Source: Raineya orbicola (GTDB lineage: Bacteria > Bacteroidota > Bacteroidia > Cytophagales > Thermonemataceae). From it: a stretch of DNA of 35,990 nt. The notes beneath the pieces were generated by a model. The model was given only the letters and a program-made list of their open reading frames with translations, had not been told where the DNA came from and did not search any database. The position numbers and the translations under genes were made by a program. Numbering within the stretch: position 1 is the first letter of the stretch; each line of letters opens with the position of its first letter. The stretch covers positions 1 through 35,990 of the forward strand of contig NZ_NKXO01000034.1 of NCBI RefSeq assembly GCF_002843425.1, in the 5' to 3' direction. Of the stretch, positions 9,722-18,587 are shown in pieces.

Positions 9722-11443
9722 CTACTCTCTTGCATAGAAACGTAAGAACCAAACGTCTTTGTAAGGTTTTTGACAGGCGGGTGGGGGTTCAGGAATTTCT
9801 TGCACGGCTACATCTGCTCTACAAGGGTTTGAGCGTAGCAATTCTTTTTTTCCATAATATTCTACCCAAAAGCGTACATAAAAAGCTTCTTCCGAAAGGT
9901 AAATGTTCTGATTGTTTTTTAGCATTATTTTTACCTCATCAGCTATTTTTTGATGATGCACGTATGACTTGGGGTCGTAGAAATCTTGTATTTCTCGCCA
10001 AAACTGAAAAAATGAACCTGCAAAAATTAGCACTGCTATCAAATAAAGCCCTGCAATTTTTATTTGGGGTAAAAAATAGCTCAATACCATTGCCACTGCC
10101 CAGGCAAAGAAAATAGCATAGTACGTCCAGACACGATAAAACGGAAAAGCTCGCATCAGGCAAATAACCCCGAACGTAACCGCCATAGAAATTACTAAAA
10201 ATTGCCAAATTTGTTTATGTGTGTAGTTGGGTGATTTTTTCCAAACAATCCAACTCCCCAGCAGACTTACTACTGCAAAAAAAATAAAAGAAACATATTT
10301 CGGTAAGCTCACGACATACCAAACAGATTCTCGCAAAGCAATAGGCAAAATGTAGCTAAAAAACCACCTGCTATCGTAATCTTTGGGTGCAACGTTTTCA
10401 TTACCTAAAAGGGCATTTTTGCCACTATACGCCAGCACACCTACATACGCTACATATACGCAAGCCAAAATCAGCAAACCAATCCCAGCAAAGCGATAAA
10501 GTGCACCGAGTGGTATCTTTTTTCGTAAAATTTGCCAAAGCAAAAAAGCATAGAATGAAAGCATTGCATACAAAAACACAGGCACAGCCCAAAAACCAAA
10601 CACACAAGCAAAGCCAAAAAGCCACAAATACAAAGAATGGTAGTTTTGCAGATACATTAACAAAGCAAAAAAGGCAATAAATATGCACAAAGCCTCAAAC
10701 ATATATGCCCTACCTTGTACCGAAAAAACGGATTGGCTAAACCCTAAACCTGCCAGTAGAAGTGTTAGGTAGGCTACCTGAAAATTACTTTTACGCAAGA
10801 AAAAGGCAAATACTATAACAAGTAGCCCCCAGAATGATAGGAGGGAAGTTAAACGTAAGGCAAGAATGTTATCAGAAACCAAAATGTTCCAAAAACAGGT
10901 TGTCAGGTTGTAGAAAAGATGATTATTAGGCACAGGATAATGTGTAAGTGTAACCGAAGCCCCCTGTGAGGCAAAAAATAACCACGAAAAAGCCTCGTCC
11001 ATTGCCAAAAATATATTTTGATACATAAAAACCTGATGAACTGCAATAGCAAGCAAGGTAAAACCCAGTAGCCACTTTTGATTTTTTGAAAGAGTATTTA
11101 AATCTTTCTTAAAAAGTGTATAAAGGCGGTTTAATTCTTTGATACTTTCTTGAAAATGCTTCAGAATGGTTTTAAGTGAACTCCAAAAGATGATTTGGAG
11201 TGCCAAAATCAAACAAAGGGCAATAGATAACCATATTTTAGCTTGCTCGTAGGTTTGAGGGGAGAAGTGGTGTTTAGCAAAGAGGTGATGTCTAAAAATT
11301 CTTTGGTGTTTCTGCAAATAAGTGCTTAAAATTTCAGTGTAGCTGGCTTGCCAAAACCAAAGCCACTCCCTAAATAAATACCAACTAATGAGGAGCGAAA
11401 AAACTGCAAAAATGAAAATTTTGAGGAAAAATAATTGTCTCAT
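9722..11443 (-). CDS. multi-pass membrane glycosyltransferase, GT-C / ArnT-PMT-like
   Basis: About 573 residues with roughly ten or more hydrophobic segments. After two N-terminal segments and a charged linker (about 30-130) comes AMDEAFSWLFF, then about 20 residues later HYPVPNNHLFYNL. An acidic pair in the first external loop followed by an NH(P/L)xxY motif is the arrangement of lipid-sugar-dependent GT39/ArnT-like transferases, which use polyprenyl-phosphate sugars at the periplasmic face. The C-terminal ~90 residues are soluble. The ATG at 11441-11443 is preferred over a TTG five codons upstream. Substrate unknown; it is not next to the WecA/WbaP genes and probably has its own promoter at 11498-11527. 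Confidence 0.65.
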   Translation of the reverse strand: MRQLFFLKIFIFAVFSLLISWYLFREWLWFWQASYTEILSTYLQKHQRIFRHHLFAKHHFSPQTYEQAKIWLSIALCLILALQIIFWSSLKTILKHFQESIKELNRLYTLFKKDLNTLSKNQKWLLGFTLLAIAVHQVFMYQNIFLAMDEAFSWLFFASQGASVTLTHYPVPNNHLFYNLTTCFWNILVSDNILALRLTSLLSFWGLLVIVFAFFLRKSNFQVAYLTLLLAGLGFSQSVFSVQGRAYMFEALCIFIAFFALLMYLQNYHSLYLWLFGFACVFGFWAVPVFLYAMLSFYAFLLWQILRKKIPLGALYRFAGIGLLILACVYVAYVGVLAYSGKNALLGNENVAPKDYDSRWFFSYILPIALRESVWYVVSLPKYVSFIFFAVVSLLGSWIVWKKSPNYTHKQIWQFLVISMAVTFGVICLMRAFPFYRVWTYYAIFFAWAVAMVLSYFLPQIKIAGLYLIAVLIFAGSFFQFWREIQDFYDPKSYVHHQKIADEVKIMLKNNQNIYLSEEAFYVRFWVEYYGKKELLRSNPCRADVAVQEIPEPPPACQKPYKDVWFLRFYARE

Positions 11444-11497
11444 TTGTTTTTTGCACAATGATACGAAAAAAATGTTTCCATCAAAATCTAAAAACTA

Positions 11498-11527
11498 TAA
11501 ACGTATTTTATACAACTGATTAACAAA
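11498..11527 (-). promoter_or_regulatory. possible promoter of the membrane glycosyltransferase gene
   Basis: On the minus strand, TTTG (complement of 11524-11527), an 18-base spacer and TACGTTTA (complement of 11498-11505), one mismatch from TAnnTTTG. It lies about 55 bases before the ATG. Confidence 0.4.
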
Positions 11528-11564
11528 TTTTTACAAAATTTCAGAAAAAATTTTTTCAAAAAAA

Positions 11565-11597
11565 TTTGGCAAATACTTGAAAAGTGCGTAGTATTGC
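11565..11597 (+). promoter_or_regulatory. promoter of tRNA-Asn
   Basis: TTTG at 11565-11568, a 21-base spacer and TAGTATTG at 11590-11597 (one mismatch to TAnnTTTG), ending 14 bases before the tRNA. Confidence 0.5.
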
Positions 11598-11611
11598 AGT
11601 CCGAAAACACT

Positions 11612-11685
11612 CCCGAATAGCTCAGTCGGTTAGAGCATCTGACTGTTAATCAGAGGGTCGCTGGTTCGAGCCCAGCTTCGGGAGC
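11612..11685 (+). tRNA. tRNA-Asn (anticodon GTT)
   Basis: A complete cloverleaf can be drawn: acceptor TCCCGAA (11612-11618) pairs with TTCGGGA (11678-11684), with discriminator G at 11685; D arm GCTCAGTCGGTTAGAGC; anticodon stem TCTGA/TCAGA around the 7-base loop CTGTTAA with anticodon GTT at 11646-11648; and a T arm containing GGTTCGAGCCC. The 3' CCA is not encoded (CTT follows). It is an isolated single tRNA on the plus strand between two minus-strand genes, with its own promoter and terminator. Confidence 0.97.
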
Positions 11686-11704
11686 TTCAAAATCAACTAC
11701 TTAC

Positions 11705-11730
11705 AAAGCCCTTACAAAAAGGGCTTTTTT
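11705..11730 (+). terminator. terminator after tRNA-Asn
   Basis: AAAGCCC (11705-11711) pairs with GGGCTTT (11721-11727) around a 9-base loop, followed by further T. It lies 20 bases after the tRNA. Confidence 0.75.
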
Positions 11731-11785
11731 ATTTGCATAACAATTTGTAAGAAATTCGGTGAAAGAGCGTTTTAGAATGTGAAAA

Positions 11786-12376
11786 TCAGCCAATTTTTTT
11801 CTTTACAACAATATAGCCGGGATATTTGATATAACCTTTCCCAACAGAAATAGAAGGTTTTACACGTAAAGTTAGATTTTTGGGTTGATTATTTTCGTCT
11901 TTAATGCCGATGGCTTTACCAATCAGTTCCCTGCCTTCCTTTTGTGAAAAAATTTTATACAGGTCGGAGCTAATTTGCAGAGGCATCACAATATTTTCGC
12001 CTGCGGGTATTTCGTATCGCTGATTAACCACTCCTCTGGCAATTTCTACTTTATCAATTTCTGCAATCCATTCCAAATAATTGAGTGCGGCAAGTTTATC
12101 ATTCGGGTTACTGATATTGATATTGAAGGTGAAATTCAGCGGTAAAGTTTTTTGAGAAAAAGATTTGAGCAGAGAAGCGATATCTAAAACATTCACCTCG
12201 CTAATATCTGTTTTTTCTTGCAAATTGATACCTGCCAAACGCAAATTATCAATTCCTGCACTTGTGAAATCGCATTGAGCAAGATTTTTTAACTCTCTAA
12301 AAGTACGACAAGAAAAAGTGAATAAAAGCAAAAACGCCAATAGACTAATTTTTTTCGTAGTGTGTGGTAAATTCAT
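11786..12376 (-). CDS. lipoprotein with a LEA14/WHy-like domain
   Basis: 196 residues. The N-terminus is basic, then hydrophobic (ISLLAFLLLFTF), ending in a lipobox-like FSC cysteine at about residue 23, so it is predicted to be a lipid-anchored envelope protein. The rest shows the LEA_2/WHy pattern: alternating beta strands, an ISNPND motif in the middle (family N-P-N), a strand with IPAG, and a C-terminal YPGYIVV. The molecular role is unknown. Its first 32 bases overlap the 3' end of the WecA-like gene, an unusually long overlap that suggests coupled expression; no later ATG is available that would keep the signal peptide. Confidence 0.65.
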   Translation of the reverse strand: MNLPHTTKKISLLAFLLLFTFSCRTFRELKNLAQCDFTSAGIDNLRLAGINLQEKTDISEVNVLDIASLLKSFSQKTLPLNFTFNINISNPNDKLAALNYLEWIAEIDKVEIARGVVNQRYEIPAGENIVMPLQISSDLYKIFSQKEGRELIGKAIGIKDENNQPKNLTLRVKPSISVGKGYIKYPGYIVVKKKIG

Positions 12377-13463
12377 AAGGATACGAGGCGATTGTTTGTG
12401 AAGGATTGTTGAGTGATTTTTGAATATTTCTTTTTTTACGCAGTACTAACAATGCTTGTGTGAAAGAGAGCATTATTGCAAACAAAATGGCAAAATATAC
12501 ATATACATTAAGTAAGTTGGCAAAATAAGCGGCAATTATTACAAATATGTTAAGAGCATACAAAATAAAACTGGCTTGCAAATGCGAACAGCCCACGTCA
12601 AGCAATAGGTGATGTAGATGATTTCTGTCACCTGAAAAAGGCGATTTCCCTTGTGCCGCTCTTACCAAAAACACTCTCAGGGTATCAAAGAGTGGTATGA
12701 CCAAAACCGCAATAGCAAATAAAGGAGCTTTACCACCTACAAAGGAAACTTCGGTCTTGTTCATTTCAATAAATTTGATAGCAAAAACAGCAGAAATAAA
12801 ACCCAAAATTAAAGAACCTGTATCTCCCATAAAAATTCTGCCTGTAAAATTGTAACGTAGAAATCCCAGAGTTGCTCCGCAAGTAGCTATAGCCCAAATA
12901 GCGAGGCTTTCTTCGCTATGTCTGAAAAACCATATTCCAAAAGTAGAAATCACGATACAAGCTATGCCACCTGCCAGCCCATTGATGCCATCAATAAGAT
13001 TGAACGCATTGATTATCACTATCATCGTAAAAATAGTAGCGGCATAAAGCACCAATGGGGGGGCATCGTAGGTAAAAAAGAAGCCGTACAAACTGCTTAG
13101 CTGAACATCTCCCCAAAATACCACAATACAAACAGCTAACATCTGTGCCAAAAACTTTTTGTAAGGGGTAAGAGGAATAATATCGTCTTTGATACCCGTG
13201 AAAAACAAAATGGTGATTGCTGAAAGGAATGTTCCTAAATCTAAATTTTTGCTCTGATGAGCAAAGAATGTAGCAGAAATCACGGTACCAGCGAAAATAG
13301 CAATGCCTCCAAGGGTAGGAACTTTTCGGATATGAATTTTCCGTAGCTCATCAGGTTCATCGTATAAATGTTTCTGCTCAGCAACCTTAATAATAGCAGG
13401 AATACTCACCCACGCAATAGCCAGCGAGGCAATGAAAGTAACAATAAGGATAAAAATCATCAT
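12345..13463 (-). CDS. undecaprenyl-phosphate N-acetylglucosamine-1-phosphate transferase, WecA/TagO-like
   Basis: Polytopic enzyme of the MraY/WecA family that transfers a sugar-1-phosphate from a UDP-sugar to undecaprenyl phosphate, starting surface glycan or wall polymer synthesis. About 372 residues with roughly eleven membrane segments. Visible motifs (numbered from a GTG two codons upstream of the chosen ATG): KVPTLGG at 49-55, the DD pair at 95-96 in GIKDD, NAFNLIDGINGLAGG at 154-168, GDTGS at 215-219, and the histidine loop DRNHLHHLLL at about 281-290 that marks WecA/TagO rather than MraY. Downstream it overlaps the LEA-like lipoprotein; upstream it is 80 bases from a WbaP/WcaJ-like gene. 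Confidence 0.9.
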   Translation of the reverse strand: MMIFILIVTFIASLAIAWVSIPAIIKVAEQKHLYDEPDELRKIHIRKVPTLGGIAIFAGTVISATFFAHQSKNLDLGTFLSAITILFFTGIKDDIIPLTPYKKFLAQMLAVCIVVFWGDVQLSSLYGFFFTYDAPPLVLYAATIFTMIVIINAFNLIDGINGLAGGIACIVISTFGIWFFRHSEESLAIWAIATCGATLGFLRYNFTGRIFMGDTGSLILGFISAVFAIKFIEMNKTEVSFVGGKAPLFAIAVLVIPLFDTLRVFLVRAAQGKSPFSGDRNHLHHLLLDVGCSHLQASFILYALNIFVIIAAYFANLLNVYVYFAILFAIMLSFTQALLVLRKKRNIQKSLNNPSQTIASYPYEFTTHYEKN

Positions 13464-13543
13464 AAACACCTGTTTTCACGTTCGCCTCAACCTTGCAACA
13501 TAATTTTGGTTCAGGAAAAAAACACTTTTTCAAAAAATAAATT

Positions 13544-14929
13544 TTAGAAGGCATTTTTATCGCCTTTGAAAATCGCCTTGATTGTCCAGAAAATAATGAG
13601 GATATCCAACCAAAACGACCAGTTTTCTATGTAAAACACGTCCATTTTTACTCGGTTTATCATAGAGCGAACATCACGCGTTTCGCCTCGGTAACCTTTC
13701 ACTTGGGCAAGTCCTGTAACACCCGGTTTTACCAAATGCCTCACCATATACTTTTCTACAATGTGTTGAAATGTATTATTAAGTTCCAAAGGGTGAGGAC
13801 GAGGACCTACTACGGTCATATCTCCTAAAAGTACATTAAAGAACTGCGGTAATTCGTCTAAACTTGTTTTTCGTAAAAATTTACCAATTTTAGTTACTCG
13901 GCTATCATTACGGGTGGCTTGCACAAATTCAGCATCTTTTTGGTAAGTCATTGTGCGGAACTTGTACACCCAAAATATTTTGCCATCTTTTCCTGCTCGC
14001 TTTTGCTTGAAAAAAACAGGTCCTTTGGAGGTTAATTTGATAAGCAAAGCGATAATAGGAAACAACCAAGTAAAGATAAACAAAATTACGAAAAGAGAAA
14101 AGAAAATATCAAAACTTCTTTTCAAAAACTGATTGAAAGCATCATTGAGAGGCTCCCTACGAGAAAGTACCACAGGAACATTCCCGAACTGCTCTACGGC
14201 GACTTCAGCGGCGGTAAAATCTTTTAGGTTGGGAAGCAAACGTATGCGTTTGAGTTGATTATCAGCAAATTGGGTAATTTTTTTGAGTTGCTCACGGCTG
14301 ATGCTATCCAGAGAGCAGTAAATTTCATCAATATTGTTTTCTAAAACAAACTTTTCTAAATCTTTTAGTTTGCCTTTTACTAGCGAATTATTTTCTTCTT
14401 TCTCATCAAAAAAGCCCCAAAATTGATAGCCCCTGTCTTTGTTTTTGGTAACAAAATTATATAAATCTAAACCTGCCTTTCCATATCCTACAATGACGAT
14501 TCGGATTTGGTTGTAGCCCATTTTTCGGTAAACCCGCAAGAGCCACAAAATTAACACTCGCCAAATAGCAATAAGTGTAGTAAAAGTAGAATAAGAAACA
14601 ATGAGATGAAAGCGTGAATAGGCTTTTTCTTGAATAAGTACTAAAAAAATAGCCATAAGAGCAAAATGCCAAGCAATTGCTTTAAGCATTTTACGGATAA
14701 TTGTCCAATATTCTTCTAAACGCGAAATTTGATAAGTTTTAGCAAAAATAGCTATACCAATCCAAACCACATTAGCATAGATACCTACATACCAATAAGG
14801 TTCTTCAAATACTCCTCTGAAGCTTTTGAAGCGAATGAGATAAGCTATCAAGAAGGCTAAATTTAGAGCAAATATATCTCCCAAAGAATAGAAAAAACGT
14901 ACAAGCCTTCTATATGAAGATTGCTCCAT
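13544..14929 (-). CDS. polyprenyl glycosylphosphotransferase, WbaP/WcaJ-like
   Basis: Exopolysaccharide initiating sugar transferase moving a hexose-1-phosphate to undecaprenyl phosphate. 461 residues. The N-terminal half has about four membrane segments (to residue ~115), then a nucleotide-fold domain (IRIVIVGYGKAG). A further membrane or re-entrant helix precedes the catalytic C-terminal domain: KRSFDIFFSL, FFKQKRAGKDGKIF, VYKFRTM, TSLDELPQFFNVLLGDMTVVGPRP, KPGVTGLAQVKGYRG. All core motifs of the bacterial sugar transferase family are present. It has a well-formed promoter at 14951-14982 and probably leads the transcript into the WecA-like and lipoprotein genes. Confidence 0.93.
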   Translation of the reverse strand: MEQSSYRRLVRFFYSLGDIFALNLAFLIAYLIRFKSFRGVFEEPYWYVGIYANVVWIGIAIFAKTYQISRLEEYWTIIRKMLKAIAWHFALMAIFLVLIQEKAYSRFHLIVSYSTFTTLIAIWRVLILWLLRVYRKMGYNQIRIVIVGYGKAGLDLYNFVTKNKDRGYQFWGFFDEKEENNSLVKGKLKDLEKFVLENNIDEIYCSLDSISREQLKKITQFADNQLKRIRLLPNLKDFTAAEVAVEQFGNVPVVLSRREPLNDAFNQFLKRSFDIFFSLFVILFIFTWLFPIIALLIKLTSKGPVFFKQKRAGKDGKIFWVYKFRTMTYQKDAEFVQATRNDSRVTKIGKFLRKTSLDELPQFFNVLLGDMTVVGPRPHPLELNNTFQHIVEKYMVRHLVKPGVTGLAQVKGYRGETRDVRSMINRVKMDVFYIENWSFWLDILIIFWTIKAIFKGDKNAF

Positions 14930-14950
14930 AAATATTACAAGATTTTAGCC

Positions 14951-14982
14951 CAAAAATACAGAAAATTCTTTTTTTATTTCAA
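14951..14982 (-). promoter_or_regulatory. promoter of the WbaP/WcaJ-like gene
   Basis: On the minus strand: TTG (complement of 14980-14982), a 21-base spacer, then TATTTTTG (complement of 14951-14958), a full TAnnTTTG match. The ATG follows about 22 bases further on. Confidence 0.55.
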
Positions 14983-15086
14983 GATTAAATTGATTTTCAA
15001 AATTTTCAGGATTTTGTTTTTTTTGATTTTCAAATGTTTATAAAAAAGTCTTTCAAAGTCGATTTTTATTGAGTGTATCAAAAACT

Positions 15087-15111
15087 AAAACTCTACTTGA
15101 AGTAGAGTTTT
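15087..15111 (-). terminator. terminator of the lipoprotein gene 15142-15723
   Basis: A perfect 11-bp inverted repeat (15087-15097 with 15101-15111) with a 3-base loop lies 30 bases after the stop. The T-rich minus-strand continuation supports factor-independent termination; it is nearly symmetric and may act in both directions. Confidence 0.7.
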
Positions 15112-15141
15112 AGAATAGATATTTGAGTAGCGAAGTTTGAA

Positions 15142-15723
15142 TTAGCGTCCTTGGCTTAATTTTTCCATTTCAGCCTCAAAGGTTTTTTTGAATTTTTCGT
15201 AGTCATAATCAATTTTGAGGCGTTCCTCTTGGGAAAGTTTTTGCATACGCTTGTTGTAAGATTCAAGCAAATCGTCGGTAGTCAGTTCTATGGCAATATA
15301 GTATTTGTAGGTGCCTTCTTGAGTTTTTACCAGTTTTTCACAAATAGTTTTAGTTCCAGCGATTTCTTGGTCAATTACTTCGCGTGTGAGGTTTTCGTAG
15401 CGTTCTTCAACCTCTTCTTTGTTGTTGAACTCACGTGAGTTTACGTAGTTGTCTGTAACTGCTTTGATACGTGTATTGATGCTACGAGCCAGTTCATCAC
15501 GGCAGTTGCTTAATGCTTTACGCTTAGCAACCATTTGGTCTTGGCTTTCACCCATAGCATTGGCTCGGAATGTTTTTTTATCCGTAAAATACTGCGGACC
15601 TGAGCAAGGCACTACTACCTCTTCTTCCCCTTTGGGAAGTTTTACTTTTTCTTTCTTTCTACAAGAAAATGAAACAGAGGCTACGAGAACTATAAACGTG
15701 AAATAGATAAATGACTTTTTCAT
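15142..15723 (-). CDS. small lipoprotein of unknown function
   Basis: 193 residues from the ATG at 15721-15723, preferred over an upstream start at 15747 because it begins directly with the signal peptide (MKKSFIYFTFIVLVASVSFSC). The lipobox is VSFSC, followed by a charged RKKEK stretch. The mature part has a PCSGPQYFTDKKTFRANAMGES segment and a helix with MVAKRKALSNCRDELA. A segment of conserved-looking small/charged residues (FRANAMGES, AKRKALSNCR) recalls LPP20/FlgT-type domains, where a gene product's own repeated 'A...G.S..A...A' pattern occurs, but I would not assign it. It is transcribed alone, with a promoter and a terminator. Confidence 0.7.
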   Translation of the reverse strand: MKKSFIYFTFIVLVASVSFSCRKKEKVKLPKGEEEVVVPCSGPQYFTDKKTFRANAMGESQDQMVAKRKALSNCRDELARSINTRIKAVTDNYVNSREFNNKEEVEERYENLTREVIDQEIAGTKTICEKLVKTQEGTYKYYIAIELTTDDLLESYNKRMQKLSQEERLKIDYDYEKFKKTFEAEMEKLSQGR

Positions 15724-15770
15724 AAAAACAGTTTTTTGGTTACACATTACTCGTAAAGCACGAATAATGC

Positions 15771-15778
15771 CAAAGTTA
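15771..15778 (-). promoter_or_regulatory. -7 element upstream of the lipoprotein gene
   Basis: TAACTTTG on the minus strand, an exact TAnnTTTG match, about 48 bases before the ATG at 15723. Upstream is a T-rich region without a clear TTTG at -33. Confidence 0.4.
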
Positions 15779-15858
15779 GAAAAACTTTCTAAAAAAAGTA
15801 AATTTATTTTGTAAAATTTTAAAAATTAGTGATTAATTGTGTTTTCGATCTGATAAAA

Positions 15859-15885
15859 AGCAACATCAGTGATGGTGATGTTACT
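15859..15885 (-). terminator. terminator of the SDR-like gene
   Basis: A 10-base stem with one mismatch (15859-15868 with 15876-15885) and a 7-base loop. On the minus strand it is followed by CTTTTTA-like sequence. It lies 12 bases after the stop at 15897. Confidence 0.6.
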
Positions 15886-15896
15886 TTACTTACAAC

Positions 15897-16832
15897 TTAC
15901 TTTTTGCTTTTCAACTTTTCAATGGTTTGTTTTACAGCGGTTCTGTTATCAGTAGGCTGATACTTGAATGTTTTATTAAATTTGGAGCTATCAAAGTAAT
16001 AGTCTCTATCGTATTGGTAACGCATTTCGTACATTTCTTTCAGAATGGGTACAAAAAGCCCAAGGACCTTCATACCCCAAGCAGGTAAAACTTGGTATTT
16101 GTTACTTGTATTCATTTCTTGGGCAAAAAGGTCAATCCATTGCTCACCAGTAATTTTTTGGGGGTCTGTTGGTAAGTTCCAAACTTGATTATAGGCTTCG
16201 GGTGTATTGCCCAGCATCGCTGTACCTTTTGCCAAATCGGGAGCGTATCCTGTTGTGTGAATAACCTTGGCGTTACAAAACCATTGGGCTTTTTTACCTT
16301 TGGCTAAATTATCATAAACCAAGTTCATCAAAAGGCTTCTTTCCTTAAATTCACTAAAAAAGTCAGGAGCACGTGCTATAATGGCTTTTAATTTATTAGC
16401 TTCAATAGCGTTGAGAATAAGTTTATCTACTTCAGCTCTAACTTCCCCTTTTTTACTAGTGGGGCTAATAGGTGATTCTTCTGTGATGTGTTTTACGTTG
16501 TCGCCGCCAATTGCATACACATTATCAAAAAAAACGAGTTTAGAGTTGAATTTTTGGCAAGAAGCTATTACATTTTGTATAAGCGGCACCCACATTTTTT
16601 GCCAAACTTTGGTGTCGTAAGTAAATCCTACTGTGAGATAGACAATTTCGCTATCTTGTACTGCTTTTTCTACTTGCTCTTTTACGGATAGGTCAGCACT
16701 CAGTAGTTCATCATTGGGATTTACTTTTTTTGGATTTCTGCTAACCAATCTGATATTATCTGTATAATTGGACAATAATTTTGCCAATTCTGTTCCAATA
16801 GCTCCACCTGCACCTAAAATTGTTTGCTTCAT
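15897..16832 (-). CDS. NAD(P)-binding SDR / epimerase-like protein
   Basis: 311 residues. A Rossmann nucleotide-binding motif GAGGAIG at residues 7-13 follows the first strand, with RLVSRNP after the second strand. An acidic ADL and an IVYLTVGF segment replace the common hydrophobic-AA strand. FFDNVYAIGG occupies the place of the YxxxK catalytic region, but no clear YxxxK follows, so this is an atypical extended SDR. The C-terminal half carries a substrate-binding part with NLPTDP and ITGEQW. A sugar, steroid or isoprenoid substrate cannot be decided from the sequence. It is transcribed alone with its own terminator; no partner enzymes are adjacent. Confidence 0.75.
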   Translation of the reverse strand: MKQTILGAGGAIGTELAKLLSNYTDNIRLVSRNPKKVNPNDELLSADLSVKEQVEKAVQDSEIVYLTVGFTYDTKVWQKMWVPLIQNVIASCQKFNSKLVFFDNVYAIGGDNVKHITEESPISPTSKKGEVRAEVDKLILNAIEANKLKAIIARAPDFFSEFKERSLLMNLVYDNLAKGKKAQWFCNAKVIHTTGYAPDLAKGTAMLGNTPEAYNQVWNLPTDPQKITGEQWIDLFAQEMNTSNKYQVLPAWGMKVLGLFVPILKEMYEMRYQYDRDYYFDSSKFNKTFKYQPTDNRTAVKQTIEKLKSKK

Positions 16833-17004
16833 ATTTAGAATATTTCGGATAGCTCTCTATACAAATTGCCAATATTAAAATTTTGCACTTCAAGAAATGA
16901 AAGGCAGTTCCTAATATTTTCTATCTACCACTAAAACATAATTAGCAATGGCTTCAAAGGTTTGAGAATTTTATGTTTAAGATTTACATACTTTTTCGTG
17001 CTTT

Positions 17005-18537
17005 CTAATAAACCCTAATTTTTTGTCCTATAGCAAGGCTTTCACCTTTAAGGTTAGGATTTAACTTGCGAATTTGCTCAACAGAGCCGTTGTAGCGTTT
17101 GCTGATGCTCCATAGCGTATCACCTTGTTTGACAACGTGATACACCTCTTTGCTTGTAGAGAGATTATTTTTACTGCTTGTTCCTGCTATTGCCCCTATG
17201 AGTGGTTTTTTTAAGGCTACCTTATGGAGAGGAACTTTTACTTCTTGGTTGTTTAGAGGTTCTTTTTCACTGTTTTCTGTTTGTTTATTATTTTGTGCTA
17301 AATTTTCTTCGCTGTTTTCAGAGTTTTCTTTCTCTTTCTCCTCTTTTTCTTTGGATTTTTCATCTACCCACAATACCAAGCGTTGCGAAGCTATTAGATT
17401 TTGAGAGCGAAGTTTGTTCCAGAGCATTAAGTCGCGAGTATGTACTTGATACATCTGAGCAATTTGAGTAAGTGTTTCACCTTTACGTACTGTATGCGTA
17501 ACCTTCTTTTTACCTTTGGTGCTAGCAATAGCTTCGTTGTAAGTAGCAGGGTAGGGAATGTACTGATAGCTTCTTTTGCTGGCGGCTTTGAGAATATCTT
17601 CGCGGTGTTCGTTGAAATATTCTATTTTATCTTTGGGAATACGCAAAGCATAGTCTTTGTAATGGCGAGGTACAACATTTTTCTTCAGTTGAGGATTAAG
17701 TACTTGCAAAACTTCAAAATCGATATCCAATTGTTTAGCAAGTTCTTTCACATTTACAAATTGGTTTACTACAATTGTATCGGCAGGAATGTAGGTATGC
17801 ACCTCTTCGGGAAGTTCGGCAAAATGCTCGTGATGGTAGTTGAAAACGTAAGTTACAGCAATAAAAGTAGGCACATAGGCACGTGTTTCGGCAGGAATGT
17901 AAGGATAAATATCCCAAAAATTTCTTTTACCTCCTGCCCGTTTGATAGCTTGGTCAATTCTACCCGGACCTGCATTGTAGGCGGCAAGAACCAGATGCCA
18001 GTCTCCAAATCTTTCATACAAGTATTTAAGGAAGCGAGCCGCTGCTTCTGTAGATTTGTAAGGGTCTATGCGTTCATCAATGTAAAAATCTTGTTTCAAG
18101 CCATACATTTTTCCCGTGAAGGGCATAAACTGCCATAAACCCACTGCCGAAGCCCAAGAAGTAGCTTTGGGAATAAGAGACGATTCTACGACAGAAAGGT
18201 ATTTGAGCTCATCAGGCATATTGTATTTAGCCAAAATTTCCTCAAAAATGGGGAAGTAGCGGTCTTTTCTCATCAAATAGTACTTAATTTGCTTGCGTTG
18301 TTTTACACAAAACCGCTCAATCTGTTTTTTTACAGCATTATTGTAGGTAAGAGGAATTTCATTTTCAATACACTTCAAACGCTCTGCAACAAGCTCGTCG
18401 TGAATTGCAGGGATATAATCTTTGAGTTCAGTATCAATTTCTGAATTTTTAGCGGTTTCCGGCTGCCCATAAAGTTTGGGGCTTACACAGGCAAATGCTA
18501 AAAAGCCAAACAACAGAACCTTCGCTACTTTTTTCAT
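17005..18537 (-). CDS. MltD-like membrane-bound lytic murein transglycosylase with LysM domains
   Basis: Cleaves peptidoglycan glycan strands to 1,6-anhydro products in the periplasm. 510 residues from the ATG at 18535-18537, chosen over an upstream start at 18579 because it starts the signal peptide (MKKVAKVLLFGFLAFAC). Cleavage could be by signal peptidase I near LYGQ or at AFAC as a lipoprotein. The SLT domain lies at about 90-220: VVESSL with the catalytic Glu (E118), then SAVGLWQFMPFTG and LAAYNAGPGRI. At least two LysM repeats follow: one starting THTVRKGETLTQIAQ and one at the extreme C-terminus starting YHVVKQGDTLWSISKRY. A Glu/Asn/Lys-rich linker lies between them. A degenerate third repeat may precede them. 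Confidence 0.92.
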   Translation of the reverse strand: MKKVAKVLLFGFLAFACVSPKLYGQPETAKNSEIDTELKDYIPAIHDELVAERLKCIENEIPLTYNNAVKKQIERFCVKQRKQIKYYLMRKDRYFPIFEEILAKYNMPDELKYLSVVESSLIPKATSWASAVGLWQFMPFTGKMYGLKQDFYIDERIDPYKSTEAAARFLKYLYERFGDWHLVLAAYNAGPGRIDQAIKRAGGKRNFWDIYPYIPAETRAYVPTFIAVTYVFNYHHEHFAELPEEVHTYIPADTIVVNQFVNVKELAKQLDIDFEVLQVLNPQLKKNVVPRHYKDYALRIPKDKIEYFNEHREDILKAASKRSYQYIPYPATYNEAIASTKGKKKVTHTVRKGETLTQIAQMYQVHTRDLMLWNKLRSQNLIASQRLVLWVDEKSKEKEEKEKENSENSEENLAQNNKQTENSEKEPLNNQEVKVPLHKVALKKPLIGAIAGTSSKNNLSTSKEVYHVVKQGDTLWSISKRYNGSVEQIRKLNPNLKGESLAIGQKIRVY

Positions 18538-18587
18538 CGGTAGAGTATTTGGTTTTTTACAAAACATTTGTCGTGCCAAAGCAAGTC

